Source: Zasmidium citrigriseum (lineage: Eukaryota > Ascomycota > Dothideomycetes > Mycosphaerellales > Mycosphaerellaceae). From it: a stretch of 64,000 nt of DNA. The notes below the pieces were generated by a model. That model searched no databases and had not been told where the DNA came from. It saw only the letters and a list, made by a program, of their open reading frames with translations. This document shows positions 10,318 to 21,247 of this stretch, one piece after another (position 1 is the stretch's first letter; the number at the start of each line of letters is the position of its first letter). Location of the stretch: positions 682,001 to 746,000 of the forward strand of contig NHNW01000001.1 of the NCBI GenBank assembly GCA_002786025.1. The letters run 5' to 3'. The translations under genes were made by a program, and so were the position numbers.

Positions 10318-11391
10318 TCAGATCCAATCAGCCTCACTAGGTGCCTCCTCCTCCCTTCCATCCGCCTCAGGCTCCGGCGACCTCACCCTCGGACTCAACA
10401 ACCCGCCCTCCTCATCCCTTACACTCTCACTCGCACCCAGCCTCTCCCTCAGATAAGCCGTATCAGCATCCCTCCGTCTATTCTCCCTCACAGGCGTAAT
10501 GTCCATCGCAGAAGGCGGCCTAGGAGCCGGGGTCCTCGGTCTGTCACCAATCATCACCGCACTTCCTCCACTGATAGGCGATTTGATGACCTGACCAAGA
10601 GGCGTCAACGGTGAGATAGAATTCAGAGGCGAAGAAATCGGTCTCGAAGTCGGCGTCCTCGGGGTTGGAGTCCTCGGGGTTGGAGTCCTCGGGGTTGGAG
10701 TCCTCGGGGTTGGAGTCCTCGGGGTTGGAGTCCTCGGGGTTGGAGTCCTCGGGGTTGGAGTCCTCGCGATCACTCCGTCATTATGTCCCTCAAGAGCATT
10801 AAGAGCCTGCTGAACGGGGTCGGCAGGCGTGGTAGGCGTAGTCGGCGGGACAGGTCCAACAGAATTCCTGCCCCCAAATGTCCACCATGAGATCCTGCGT
10901 CTGGAAGAGCCCTCCTCATTCCCACCTTCCCTCCCAAAAGAAAGCCTCAAAGAAATCCCCCTTCTCTTGGAAGACTTCTGACTCCCCGCTGCACTGCTCC
11001 TCCTCCTCAAAGAATTCTTCACTGAATCCCGACTCCTCTTGAACACACCCAGTGAATCAGCCAGACGCTGTTGCCAGGTGCGATCGTGCTCCGACGTATT
11101 CGAGCTCCATCTTGAAATAGGTTCCGGAGGTAACTGAGTGGTCTGTCGTTTTCGCTGCGCATCGATGTATTGGAAATTGTGTGACAAGGCCGAAGCCCTT
11201 GGCCGGAGGGGATGATCGGCAGCTCCATCAGTGCCCGCAATGGGGCTGTCTGCGACGTTACTGAGCGAATCGCGGACGGGTCGCTTGCCGTTCCTTTTCT
11301 AGAAGACCGGTGTGCCCTCCGTAGTTGGGAGCGAAGGAAAAGGATAGATCTCGTCTTCGAGAATAGTCATTAATTTGGGCGCATCAGCCAT
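10318..11391 (-). CDS. basic disordered protein with RTPTP repeats; 5' end unresolved
   Basis: An open frame on the minus strand runs from just after an in-frame TAG (11299-11301) to the stop at 10318 and looks clearly coding. It contains a Ser/Arg-rich basic region, eight RTPTP-type units, a Pro/Thr-rich part and an acidic end (EEEAPSEADWI). It has no ATG before residue ~200, so an upstream start or exon is needed. The nearest in-frame ATG is at 11391 (MADAPKLMTILEDEIYPFP), but the TAG lies between. The only GT in that upstream piece (CCG|GTCTTC) is a poor donor. Possible explanations are an unusual intron, stop-codon readthrough, a nonsense mutation or a sequence error. Function unknown. 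Proline-directed TP sites and the basic patch suggest regulation by phosphorylation (inference). Confidence 0.5.
10652..10767. repeat. tandem 15-bp repeat, about 8 copies
   Basis: The unit GGAGTCCTCGGGGTT is repeated almost without change. On the coding (minus) strand each unit reads AACCCCGAGGACTCC and encodes five residues of the RTPTP series (seven RTPTP followed by RTPTS). The length is a multiple of three, so copy-number change would keep the frame. Confidence 0.93.
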
Positions 11392-11565
11392 GCTGAAAGG
11401 TTTGGGATCTCGATCTTCGTCCTGTTCCGGAGCTTTTGGTGGCTTGATTGTCTTTTCAGACGATCCACTGCCATTCGAGTCCGTCGATTGAGGTCGAATC
11501 TTCACACCCGGATCCTGACCCAGAGTTGGAGAGGAGTCTCTGCACGTCGTCGCTTCTTCCGGGCT

Positions 11566-14500
11566 CTAACCTCGCTGCGCACTCGGCCCATCTCTCCTGC
11601 TCTTGCGCTCCTTCCTGAAGCATCCAAATTCGCCCTTCGTCCCCTCGCGAAGCTTCTTCAGGATGCCTCTCATCTCTGGCAATTCACCCTGGAGCTTTGC
11701 CCTTGCGTCATTGTCAGTACGCTCGTCAAGAGCCAGGTAGATCTGACCCTGAACCTCGCCCGCTCGCTGCGTAGTGTAGTTGTTCAAAGTCTGGGCCAAG
11801 AACTCCACGTCGAGTGTCGCTTGCATCAGGGCTGGCAAAGAATAGTGCTTTCGCATCTTGAAGGCCTCAATGAGGGCCAATGAGCACTGCTCGAGGTGGA
11901 AAGACAGGATCTGGCCAGTCAATGTGCTCGCGGTAGTACCGGTAACCTCTGCATGGACAAGAACGAGCTCTATTAGCACCTCATAGACGTAAGGTCTCGC
12001 ATCTGTCGGACGTGGCGTTGACGGTTCCCAATCCTTGGACGTGATACCCTTGGTGATGAGGTTGTTAATCCTTTCGACCCTCGGTCTGACGTACGATTGG
12101 AACAAGCGTGCGTCGATCTGCGAGAGGACGTCCCTAATCGTGGTGCTCTCTTCGGTGAGCTTGACGCTGAATGCGGCCTCAAAGTGTGAGATCAGCTGCG
12201 GAATGACTTCGCTGCGGAGGTGGTTGAGGTTCGACAGTGTCAAGAGCATGCGGACGTTCTGTTCCACAGGTCAGTATCAGCCACGAGACAATTTTAAATT
12301 CTTGGCCAGAAACTTACCTTGTTGGAAGCATCCACAGGTTCCGTTCCATACAAGTCCTCGCCCTCAAGCTGGCGCTTCTTGGCAATGGTGACTCCATCAG
12401 GATCAATTTCCTCTCCAGCGGCATTGGTGTCGCCCTTGAGGCTCTCCGCATTCTCCACCATGCCATTCAAGCTCTTATACAAGCTGGTGGTGAAGCACCC
12501 TCGGACCACCTGAAGGAGCTTAGCAGATGGTGGAACGATGATCTCCACAGCACCAGCTCCACTCTTGCTCGTAGCGGCATCGTCAATGTAAGCAATCTTC
12601 TGGACATTCGTCATGACCTTTTCCTCCCAAGCTTCGAAGAAAGCCGGCATAAGAGTTAAATCTCTACGCTCGGGACTGCGGGTCCAGGATTCCAGAAGTC
12701 TGCACTTCTCGGAGTCCGCGCTCCAGCTGGAACAGATGGCGGTAATGAGACGCTCTCGTACGTTCGTGATTAAAGTCTTCAACTTCTCGGGCTCATGCGA
12801 TTGGTTCACAACGTCCAAGCTGGCTAGTTCACCCATGCCACTGCCGACCAGTGTTATTAGTCGGGCAAGATAGTGTGCACCAGACAGCGAGTTCGAGTTT
12901 GGAGCCCAGAAGGCAAATTTCTCCCATGTATCACCTTTCCTTGGGCTAAGCGGTGGTGCATTGCTGAGATCGAAGGTGAAGCCTCTCCTCATTGCGCCTG
13001 GTGTTGTTGGAGTCTTCGAATCGGGAGTAATTGGCGTAGGCGGGATCGGCGAATACAGATCACTCAGGTCCTCGACCGGGGCTTCTTGAAAGAATGAAGC
13101 GACACTTTCTCGAAGTATCGTCACAAGATCGATGGTAGCTTTCCGGATGCCGTCAACGTGCTCAGGCTCGAGCGAAAGGTGGGTGAATCCTGACGCGAAG
13201 ACTCCTGTGGGGAAAGCCTTTTGCGCTTTGTTCTCAACAAAGTCTTGCGCGGTCGTATGCCATTCCACGACATCTGCTAAAATGCCGTTCTTCGGTGACA
13301 GGAGTGCAGACAACGAGCTTTGGATCTTCTCCCAGAAGGCCAAAATTGCTGGTGTGTCAAGATCCCGTCCTGTCTCGCCGCTGAATCGAAGAGTACCCGC
13401 AGCAGCTGCAGCTGATCGAAGATGCTTAGCGAACGCCATACCATCAACTCGGGTATTGCCAGCCAGTCGCCGTCGCATGATCTCAATCTCGATTCTGCTC
13501 CTTTCGAAAGTGCGGGCGATCCTCTCGCGAAGATAGAGGTAATGACTGTTGATCCAGACCCAGATTGGATTCTCTTCCACACCAAGTTGCAGCAGTGTCG
13601 CGAGAAGCTCCATGTGCAGCTCCTTGTCGGTCTCGTCCCCAACAGCAGCCGCCTTCCTGCCATGGGAATTCCTCAGACGTCGCCAGACTTCCTGCTTGAA
13701 AGTATCGACTTGCGAGTTGACATCGTGCCACATCCTCGCAGTGACAATGATCTGCTGAACATCTGCATCGCCCAGCTGCATATTGTTCTCCTTGGCAATG
13801 GCAGCAATTTTGCGCGCTTTGTCGGCATGGGATTTGGCCTTCTTGTAAGCATCCACAACGTTGTCGTAGTCGTTCTTCTTGATGGCCTCAGAAACGACTC
13901 CGGAGAGGGTGAAGACTTCGCGGTACTGCTCCAGCGCAGCTTGAACTGCTTTCAGAGCTTCCTCCTTCTCACGGCCTCCCAGTGCCGGACCCCACACTTC
14001 TTCCGCTTTGATGGCGACTTCTTGAAGTGGCAACCTGATGCCCAACACTCCATACTCAGACTCCTTGGTCAAAGCATTCTTGCTCTTCTCCATAGGAGCC
14101 ATTTTCGACTGCGATCCCCAGGGTCCACTCGTGTTACGGAAGTGACTTTGATTCTTACTCGTCTGTCGAGAATGAGGACGCATACCCGAAGCAGCCGATT
14201 GAGGAACCTGCGACAGCCGAGTAGGTTCTTGTCCCTGTGTGCGCATTTCGGTGTAAACAGTGTCAATCGTAGCTTTGGCGCGAACGAAACGTTCGAAGTT
14301 GCTCTCCACAAGAACCTTCAGACTGGCAGACTTCTGCTCAATACTCCTGCTAAGAAAGTCCAGTCCCTTGAGCAAATCCTCGGTAGTGGCGTTCTGGTGG
14401 ACCTGTGACAGATACATGGCCGGGCTGAAGCTGGTCGAAGACAGCATGAACTTGTTCCTGAGAGCCAGGTTATCCTCCACAGGCAATCCCCTCTTCTTGA

Positions 14501-14804
14501 GCTCCGCAGCCACAGACGGAGCCATGCCCAGAGCGTCCGGCTCATCTTTCTGCACGCCAGCATCTTGTGTATGCCTGCCAGAGACACTACCTCTCAGACT
14601 GGCATGACGATCGATCCGTTGAAAGCGAGAGGTCGAGGACGCGTTGCTCCTGTTTCGTGAATGGCCACTCCTAGCGGCAGCCTGCTGCTCCTGCTCTTCA
14701 TCGTCGTCTGACGACTCGTCCTGGTGCGGCCACTCGGTAGGGTAAAGGGTGGTGAGCTTGTACTTGTTGAGCAGCTCGCGCTCCTGGTCGGCGGTGACGG
14801 GCAT
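11566..14804 (-). CDS. SEC5: exocyst complex component Sec5
   Basis: Sec5 is one of the eight exocyst subunits that tether secretory vesicles to the plasma membrane at sites of polarised growth. Two exons (14804-12318 and 12258-11566) joined at a 59-bp intron (GTAAGT...ACAG) give 1,059 aa, close to family size. The N-terminus (MPVTADQERELLNKYKLTTLYPTEWP) is characteristic of fungal Sec5. The region after GRHTQDAGVQKDEPDALG leads into the EXOC2/Sec5 helical domain (LLKGLDFLSRSIEQKSASLKVLVESNFERFV). The splice restores NVRMLLTLSNLNHLR. The start at 14804 is the first ATG; the frame extends to 14837 but begins there with TTG. The C-terminus is basic (FRKERKSRRDG). The same frame stays open for 88 codons beyond the TAG (see findings). 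Confidence 0.95.
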
Positions 14805-15193
14805 GTCGTAGGCGTAGCAATGGCTCAGTGGTAGCAATGTCGATGTTTCGAGTCAAGCTGCAGACGGTCGTTTTGTGGAGGCGGGAGTCGTCTGGTCGTG
14901 GATTGCGCTTGTCGAAGCCGAGGCGGGGTGGGAGCGATGGGAGCGCTGGCAATGGTCATGCACTATGCCATTGCGAGATCGATCGGATCTAGAATTGTAG
15001 AGACGGAAGCATCCATGGGCTGTCTTTCACATGCTGCCTGCCATTGCAAGTGAAGTCAGCTCCCAGCAACGATCCCTGCCCGGCCGCTCTTCCGAAATCG
15101 CGCTAGGGAAAGCTTGTCTTAATCGACTTCGCGTGCACGTCTTCACGTCGCGTTTCCCGAAGTCCATCTCACACTCGACTCAACACCACAACA
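14805..15193. promoter_or_regulatory. shared divergent promoter, SEC5 / RFC4
   Basis: There are 389 bp between the divergent start codons. It must serve both genes. No specific element is evident to me. Confidence 0.5.
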
Positions 15194-16358
15194 ATGGCAA
15201 GAGCAGAATCCTCCAAAGACGCCCAAACCAACGGCACAAAAGCCCAAACAAACGGCTCATCAACATACGAATTGCCATGGTACAATCCACCTCCCTCCCC
15301 ACCAATCCCTCATCTAATGTCGTCGCCAGGGTCGAAAAATACCGCCCCATCTTCCTCGACGACATAGTCGGCAACACCGAAACCATAGCCCGCCTCAAAA
15401 TCATAGCCAAAGACGGCAACATGCCCCACCTCATAATCAGCGGAATGCCCGGCATAGGCAAAACAACCTCAATCCTCTGTCTCGCGCGCCAACTCCTCGG
15501 CACCGAAGCCTACAAAGAAGCCGTGCTGGAACTCAACGCCTCCGACGAGCGCGGGATCGACGTCGTGCGGAATAGGATCAAGGGTTTCGCGCAGAAGAAA
15601 GTCACCCTGCCCGCGGGGAGACAGAAGATAGTGATTCTGGATGAAGCGGATAGTATGACGAGTGGAGCGCAGCAGGCTCTAAGACGGACGATGGAGATTT
15701 ATTCCGGGACGACGAGGTTTGCGTTTGCGTGTAATCAGTCGAATAAGATTATCGAGCCGCTGCAGTCAAGGTGTGCTATCCTTCGATACGCACGGTTGAC
15801 GGATGCGCAGGTGGTGAAGAGGTTGTATCAGATCTGTGAGGCGGAGAAGGTGGAGTATAGCGATGATGGGATTGCGGCGTTGGTCTTCAGCGCGGAGGGG
15901 GATATGAGGCAGGCGATCAACAATTTGCAGAGCACATCGGCGGGATTCGGGTTTGTCAACGGAGGCAACGTATTCCGGGTGGTGGATAGCCCGCATCCGA
16001 TCAAGGTGCAGGTCATGATCAGGAATTGTTCGGAGCAGAAGGTGGATGAGGCGTTGGATTCGTTGAAGGAGTTGTGGTATGTCCAACAAGGCCTCCTAAC
16101 ATACGACCGAGTGCTGACTGATGTTGATGTAGGACCCTCGGCTACTCCTCCCACGACATCATCAGCACCATGTTCAAAGTCACAAAGACCATCCCCGAAC
16201 TCTCAGAGCACACCAAGCTGGAATTCATCCGCGAGATCGGCTTCACACATATGCGGATTCTGGAGGGCATGCAGACGTACCTGCAACTCGCAGGCTGCGT
16301 GGCGAAGTTGTGCAAGCTGAACATGAAACCGCAGCTGTTCGAATTGCCCAAGAAGTAG
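15194..16358 (+). CDS. RFC4: replication factor C subunit Rfc4 (human RFC2 type)
   Basis: This is a small AAA+ subunit of the RFC clamp loader, which opens and loads PCNA onto primed DNA. Three exons (15194-15279, 15330-16076, 16133-16358) give 352 aa. The first splice is decisive: it creates STYELPWVEKYRP, the conserved start of fungal Rfc4, which the unspliced frame lacks. Walker A is [12 protein letters not shown] and Walker B is ILDEADSMT. The SRC motif ([15 protein letters not shown]) carries the arginine finger. The C-terminal collar helices end with FELPKK. The [12 protein letters not shown] form of Walker A points to Rfc4 rather than Rfc2, 3 or 5. An A/C-to-G/T codon switch occurs near 15535. 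Confidence 0.96.
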
Positions 16359-16763
16359 CCAGAGCGGGCTACCGGGGTGGGACTCTGCTTTTGCTTGCAC
16401 TGACATTTTAGCGCCGGCGCTTGGGGAATGGATGAAACGAAGGGGAAAGCTGGGACGTGACAGAACCCAGCATGAAAAGAAAAAGAACAGCGGAGACGCG
16501 CGCATCGACGTGTATGAGGTACATAATTCTCTGTATCTCATCATACTCCCAGAAACACTGGGGACAGAGAGACCAAGCCGTCCATCCATTCGATATGTGG
16601 TATCTGACCTCTTCCTCTTTCCAAAGTCGCCGTGACACCAGCGCTATGCGAACCATGTCCAAAGAACACGCAAAAGGCCTGCTACTGCTAGCCCCAGCCC
16701 ATGCTATCGTAACATCTTGAAGAAGCTAGAAGTTGTGTGTAGATCCCATCACTCGAAGATCAT
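16359..16763. other. convergent 3' region, RFC4 / PPT1
   Basis: No gene is supported. It holds the 3' ends of two converging genes; small open frames here have no recognisable content. Confidence 0.5.
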
Positions 16764-18258
16764 TTACATGCCCATCATGCTCATCATGCCGTTGTTCGCG
16801 TATGCCTGCAATTCAAGTCAGCTTCTTTCCTCTCCCTCTCTGTCGATAATGATATTCTTGACTCACCATAGGCTTAATATCCGGATGCGGCACCGCATCA
16901 AACTGCGTATACTGCAGCTTGTAATCACTCTCAATATTGATGAAAGCGCCCTTATTCTCCGTCGAATCACAGTACTTCGGCGCCGAGAAAACCGTGATAC
17001 ACTTCCCATCATGCTCGACCTCGTAGCCCTCCATCCGCACCTCGTGACTTCGGATAATCGCCTCGAGACCGTTCTTCTCACAGAAGCGTTTCGTGATGTC
17101 GGGGCCGAATTGCAGTCCCACGCCACGTTTTGACGGACCGCGGCCTGGGGCGGTTTGTGGGTCGGTCCAGAGCATTTCCATCATGAGGCCTGATTGACCG
17201 GGTTGGCGTTGGCCGTGGCGGTTGAGTTTGCGGATATCGTCGAGGGAGGTGTCGTCGTCGGAGAAGAGGCCGCCGTGCAGGACGAGGTACTTGTCGCCGA
17301 TCAAGGTGGCGAGGGGTAGGGCGGAGAAAGACTCGGAGAAGAGTTTGAAGACGCGCTCGGTGTATTTGGCTTTGCACTCGCCTTCGAAGCCGTACATGCG
17401 GTTCATGTCGTCCGTTTCGTGGTTGCCGCGGTTGAGGAAGAAGGAGTTGGGGTACAGCCACTTGTAGCTGTAAAGAAGAAGGGCGACTTCGGTGGACCAG
17501 GATCCTCGATCAACGAAGTCGCCGTTGAAGAGGTAGTGGTGGTCTTCTGAGGGAAAGCCGTTCAGTCTGAAGATCTCCAGCAGGTCGAAGTATTGCCCGT
17601 GTGTATCACCGCACACTGTGATCTTCTTGCCCGACTCCACGTGTGTCTCCACCATTGTTGGCTCGTTGTAGACCAGATCCTTCACTGCAAGTATTATCTG
17701 GAAGACGTATTTCTTGTGAATCTTCTTCCCGTTCTTGAATCGCTCAATCATATCGTCGATGAACTCCTTGGTCATCTCATCTTTTAACCGCGCACCATCA
17801 TACGCCTCTTCGACCACCATCGACTCCAGATCCAGACCCTCAGCCGCCGAAGGCGCATCAGCCACCTCAATCGCCTTGAGAAATGCATCGCGCTTGACCA
17901 TCTTCTGACACGCCTCATACTGCGCCTTTGCAAGCTTATCACTAGGATTCTTGCGCACCACAACCTTCCAATCATGAATCGCATCGGCATGCTTCAGAAT
18001 CGCCGTGTTGGCCACTGCTCTTCGGTAATACGCCTTGACGAAGTCTGGATTCAGCTCGATCGCCTTCGTTGCATCTGCTATCGCGAAACCATATGCCTCC
18101 ATCTTGATATGTGCCTGTGCGCGGTTGGTGTAGAACGAGGGTTCTTGGTCGTTGGTCTCGATCGCCTTGTCGTAGAACTCGATGGCTTTGGGCCAGTCCT
18201 TGGCCTTGAAGGCCTCGTTGCCCTTGTTCTTGAGCGCCACAGCATCTTCGGCCGCCAT
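16764..18258 (-). CDS. PPT1: serine/threonine protein phosphatase 5 with TPR domain
   Basis: PP5/Ppt1 is a PPP-family phosphatase that binds Hsp90 through its TPR domain and dephosphorylates Hsp90 and clients. Exon 1 (18258-16867) and a 42-nt last exon (16805-16764) join through a 61-bp intron (GTGAGT...TGCAG) to give 477 aa. Three TPR motifs fill roughly residues 5-120 (ALKNKGNEAFKAKDWPKAIE...). The phosphatase core has GDTHGQ, GDFVDRG and GNHE, plus the later metal-binding His in RSHEV and the active-site loop FSAPKYCD. The mini-exon encodes AYANNGMMSMMGM, a methionine-rich end expected for fungal PP5. The start at 18258 gives the typical MAAEDAVALKNKGN; a CTG-type upstream extension is not needed. 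Confidence 0.96.
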
Positions 18259-18626
18259 GCTGGGCTGTAGTTGCAATTAGACTTTCTGGTGTGCTTTTTT
18301 CGGGAGAATGAATCGGCGCTGCTGTGCTAGAGACAGTGGGTGTCTGAAGGGACAGACTGGGCGCGATACAGCTCGTGATCGGAGGCAGCAAAAAATCGAC
18401 GTCGAGTGTGCAGATGGAACGAAGGTAGAAGTTCTGCGAGCTTCGAATGTTAGCCTCGAAAACCGTCCGAGCTTTCGGTTTTCTGGAGGCGGAGTGAGGT
18501 CCGTGCATGAGCCTAAAGAATGAAAGCACGTGTCTCTCTCACCTCAAAGAACATCCAACTACAAACCGTCTTCTTTCCACTTCCAACTCTCCACCACAAC
18601 CAATATCAACATCAACAAAACTAACA
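18259..18626. promoter_or_regulatory. shared divergent promoter, PPT1 / SPT4
   Basis: There are 368 bp between divergent starts. The right end, before SPT4, is C/A-rich like many fungal leaders. No specific motif is claimed. Confidence 0.5.
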
Positions 18627-19092
18627 ATGTCCGGCGTCCCACGCTCCCTCCGCGCCTGCCTCGTCTGCAGCTTCGTCCAATCGCAATCCAAATTCGTTAA
18701 GCAAGGATGTCCGAACTGCGACTTCCTCGACATGTCCGGCAGCACCGACATCGTGGCCGACTGCACGAGCGAAGTCTTCGAGGGCCTCATCACCATCAAC
18801 GACACCCAGAACAGCTGGGTCGCCAAGTGGCAGCGGCTGATTGGGTATGTGCCGGGTGTGTACGCGACGCAGGTGAATGGGGCTGTAAGTCATGATTATG
18901 CGTGTGATGGATGGAAGGGAGAGGCTGACCATGGGTGATTTAGTTGCCAGAGGAGTATGCGGTTGCGGCGGAGAATGCGGGTGTGAGCTATATTCCGTGA
19001 GTTTTTGGAGATTTTTCATGTGCTTGGTGGCGAGGGCGAAGGACTGACTTTTGAATAGACGCGACGGCTCGGCGAACAATGATGAGCAATAA
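18627..19092 (+). CDS. SPT4: transcription elongation factor Spt4
   Basis: Spt4 pairs with Spt5 (DSIF) on elongating RNA polymerase II. Three exons (18627-18884, 18944-18996, 19059-19092) give 114 aa; the introns are 59 and 62 bp with GTAAGT/TTTAG and GTGAGT/AATAG borders. The zinc finger is [21 protein letters not shown] (two Cx2C pairs), followed by the conserved [27 protein letters not shown]. The C-terminus ([12 protein letters not shown]) is short and acidic, as usual. The length matches the family (about 100-120 aa). Overlapping minus-strand frames are shadows. Confidence 0.96.
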
Positions 19093-20046
19093 AGTCGAAT
19101 ATGACGAGTTTTCACGAGCGTTTGAGCAAGGAGTCGGTGAGCGGAGTTTACGGCAGAGAGGCGTATGGCGCATGAGATTACGAGACTCCAAACTTCAGAC
19201 TGAGTCACTGGGCTGGATCAGATGGGGTTTGTATCAGAAATGGGTATTCCTCAAAAGCAAAAGCGATGATAGAGGGAAATGCAAAACGAAAATTACCACA
19301 GCCAAGGATCGATTCCGAGCCCTCAGTTCCGTGAGCAAAAGGAGAGGAACATGGCTGCCTGCAGGCAGTCCACGTCGAAAGCCCAAGCGACCAAAGCCGC
19401 TGAGCCTGAACGTATTGGTTCTCAGCTACTCTCCTGATGGGATCGCAACTTGTTCGCATTGATTAAGGCAAACAACGGAGCGGGTACATGCTGGTAGTAC
19501 ATAGTATGACTGGACCACAGGCCGCAGAGCGATGACCAACCCCATAACGAATCCATCGATCCCCTTTCGTACCTTAATATCAACGATGAAGAAGCGCCAT
19601 CAACGTCTGACTGATAGCGGACAAAAAAAGGGTTCAAGTATTCTCCCAAATTTCGACCATCCGATCTAGAATTGCAAAAACAAAAGTTTAGGGATGCAAA
19701 AGGAGAGAGCACCTCAACCTCGCAACGCCGTCGAGATGTCAGGTTGTGTCGACGCCGCGCTGCTCGGTCGAGGTGCGGTTGCCTGGGCCCAGGACTTCGA
19801 ACCGCTCTCTCAGACACCAGGACGACACAAGCCACCTAGGTTCTGAGAGATCGAATCGTACTTTCTCGATTTGATAGGCTACTCTCCTGGGACAACCGCT
19901 TGTTGAAAGTTATCGTAAAGGTGTAAAAGCGGAACGGACACCTGCAGATGACCGGGTTGGCAGCAAACCAAGAGGCGTGGGAGAGGCATGAATGCGAGAA
20001 GCTGGTGCTAACTTCCATGATTCGGATTCTCGGAGCTATGTACTGT
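19093..20046. other. convergent intergenic, SPT4 / RCE1
   Basis: These 950 bp hold no gene I can support. The longest frame (19422-19835, minus) has atypical composition and no family resemblance. The segment is longer than most 3'-3' gaps in the window, so an unannotated non-coding transcript is possible but not shown. Confidence 0.45.
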
Positions 20047-21247
20047 TCAAAAGGTAGCTAAAGCATTCTGGCTCTCCGTCAGCGGCCACAAGAATTTGTA
20101 GAAGCCGTACGAGCCAACGACTAGAAGCAGGTAATAAACCACCGACCACGCTGTGCCGAAATTCTTCGATCCTCGCAGCATCGAAGCAGCTTTGGCCTCA
20201 TTGTCATCTTTATCCTTCATTACGCTGTTGCCTACGCGGACTTGGTCGACAGTATCATCTCTCTTGCCCTGAGCGACATCTGGTGTCATATCAAACTCAT
20301 CGAATTGTCCAACCTTGCCCGAAATCCTTGGAAAGCCCATGTAGTTGCAGAAAGTGTGGGCAATGACGGAGGCAAAGACGTTTCCTGTCCGGAGGTAGAC
20401 GAACGCCGTGAAGAATCCAAATAGGCTGGTGTATGCGAATTGGAACAGACTCTGAACTAGTCCAGCGACGAACACGTTTCCAGGTGGCAACATGCGTCCG
20501 GCAGGGGTGTGGCTTTGCACAAACTCGACCAGGTGATGGATATGTGCAACACCGAAGACCAGTGGGCTGACGAAGACAATCCGAGTCGGCGAGACTTTGG
20601 CCAGGAGGTAGAGTGAAACAACCAGCGACCTGAAGACGAGCTCCTCGCACCAGGGGGCAATGACGATGTTGCGAAAGGAAGGCAGGGAGTCCCAGAAGGC
20701 CTCCCGAACGGCCTTCAAACTGAAGTCTTTCAACGCGCCATCAACGATGATGGTCTCGTAAAGTGGCCCAACGAACAGGACCATGACAAGGAGCAAAACC
20801 TTCAGGCAGTCGAGCGGGTTGATCGGCCACATGGCGAACAGTCGCAAGACATCTCGTGGACTCGCGTGCCCATATTGAACGAGAACGCCGACGGTAATAA
20901 CGGTGGAGGCAAGACAGCTCAGGCCCACAGCGCGGATTCGTGCGCGGATAATCGGTGGTGAATCTCTTGAGTTGAGCGGGCTCGTCCGGAGTGTTTTCGA
21001 CAGGTAGAACGGAGCGATGTAGATGATGGTGAAGAGCAGCGCGCAGAATAGCGCAGTGCCTTCCGTGATGGACGGTGGTGACTCTACAGATCGTCAGCCA
21101 TGTTGCACACGCAGCCCATCCTTGCGATTGTTCTGATGCCAAGACCCGAGTCTAAGTGGACGACATACCTTTCCTGCCAAAGTAAAACGCACGCAGCCTC
21201 TCAACCAAACCCACGCCCTTCTGCCACATCTTGTCGGTGGGCGCCAT
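20047..21247 (-). CDS. RCE1: CAAX prenyl protease 2 (Rce1)
   Basis: Rce1 is the ER-membrane endopeptidase that removes the last three residues (aaX) from prenylated CaaX proteins such as Ras. Two exons (21247-21169, 21083-20047) joined at an 85-bp intron (GTATGT...TGTAG) give 371 aa. The ABI/CPBP protease motifs are present: the catalytic EE in APWCEELVFRS, a His in FGVAHIHH and the last His in IAHTFCNYMG. Several hydrophobic helices are visible. The splice joins FYFGRK to ESPPSITEG and keeps phase. The C-terminal region contains a charged loop (KDKDDNEAK) before a last membrane segment (VVYYLLLVVGSYGFYKFLW). The ATG at 21247 is the only one giving a continuous model. Confidence 0.94.

Noticed and set aside
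19422..19835. 137-codon minus-strand frame between SPT4 and RCE1
   Set aside because: Arg/Ser-rich without pattern, no splice support, and in a convergent 3' region.
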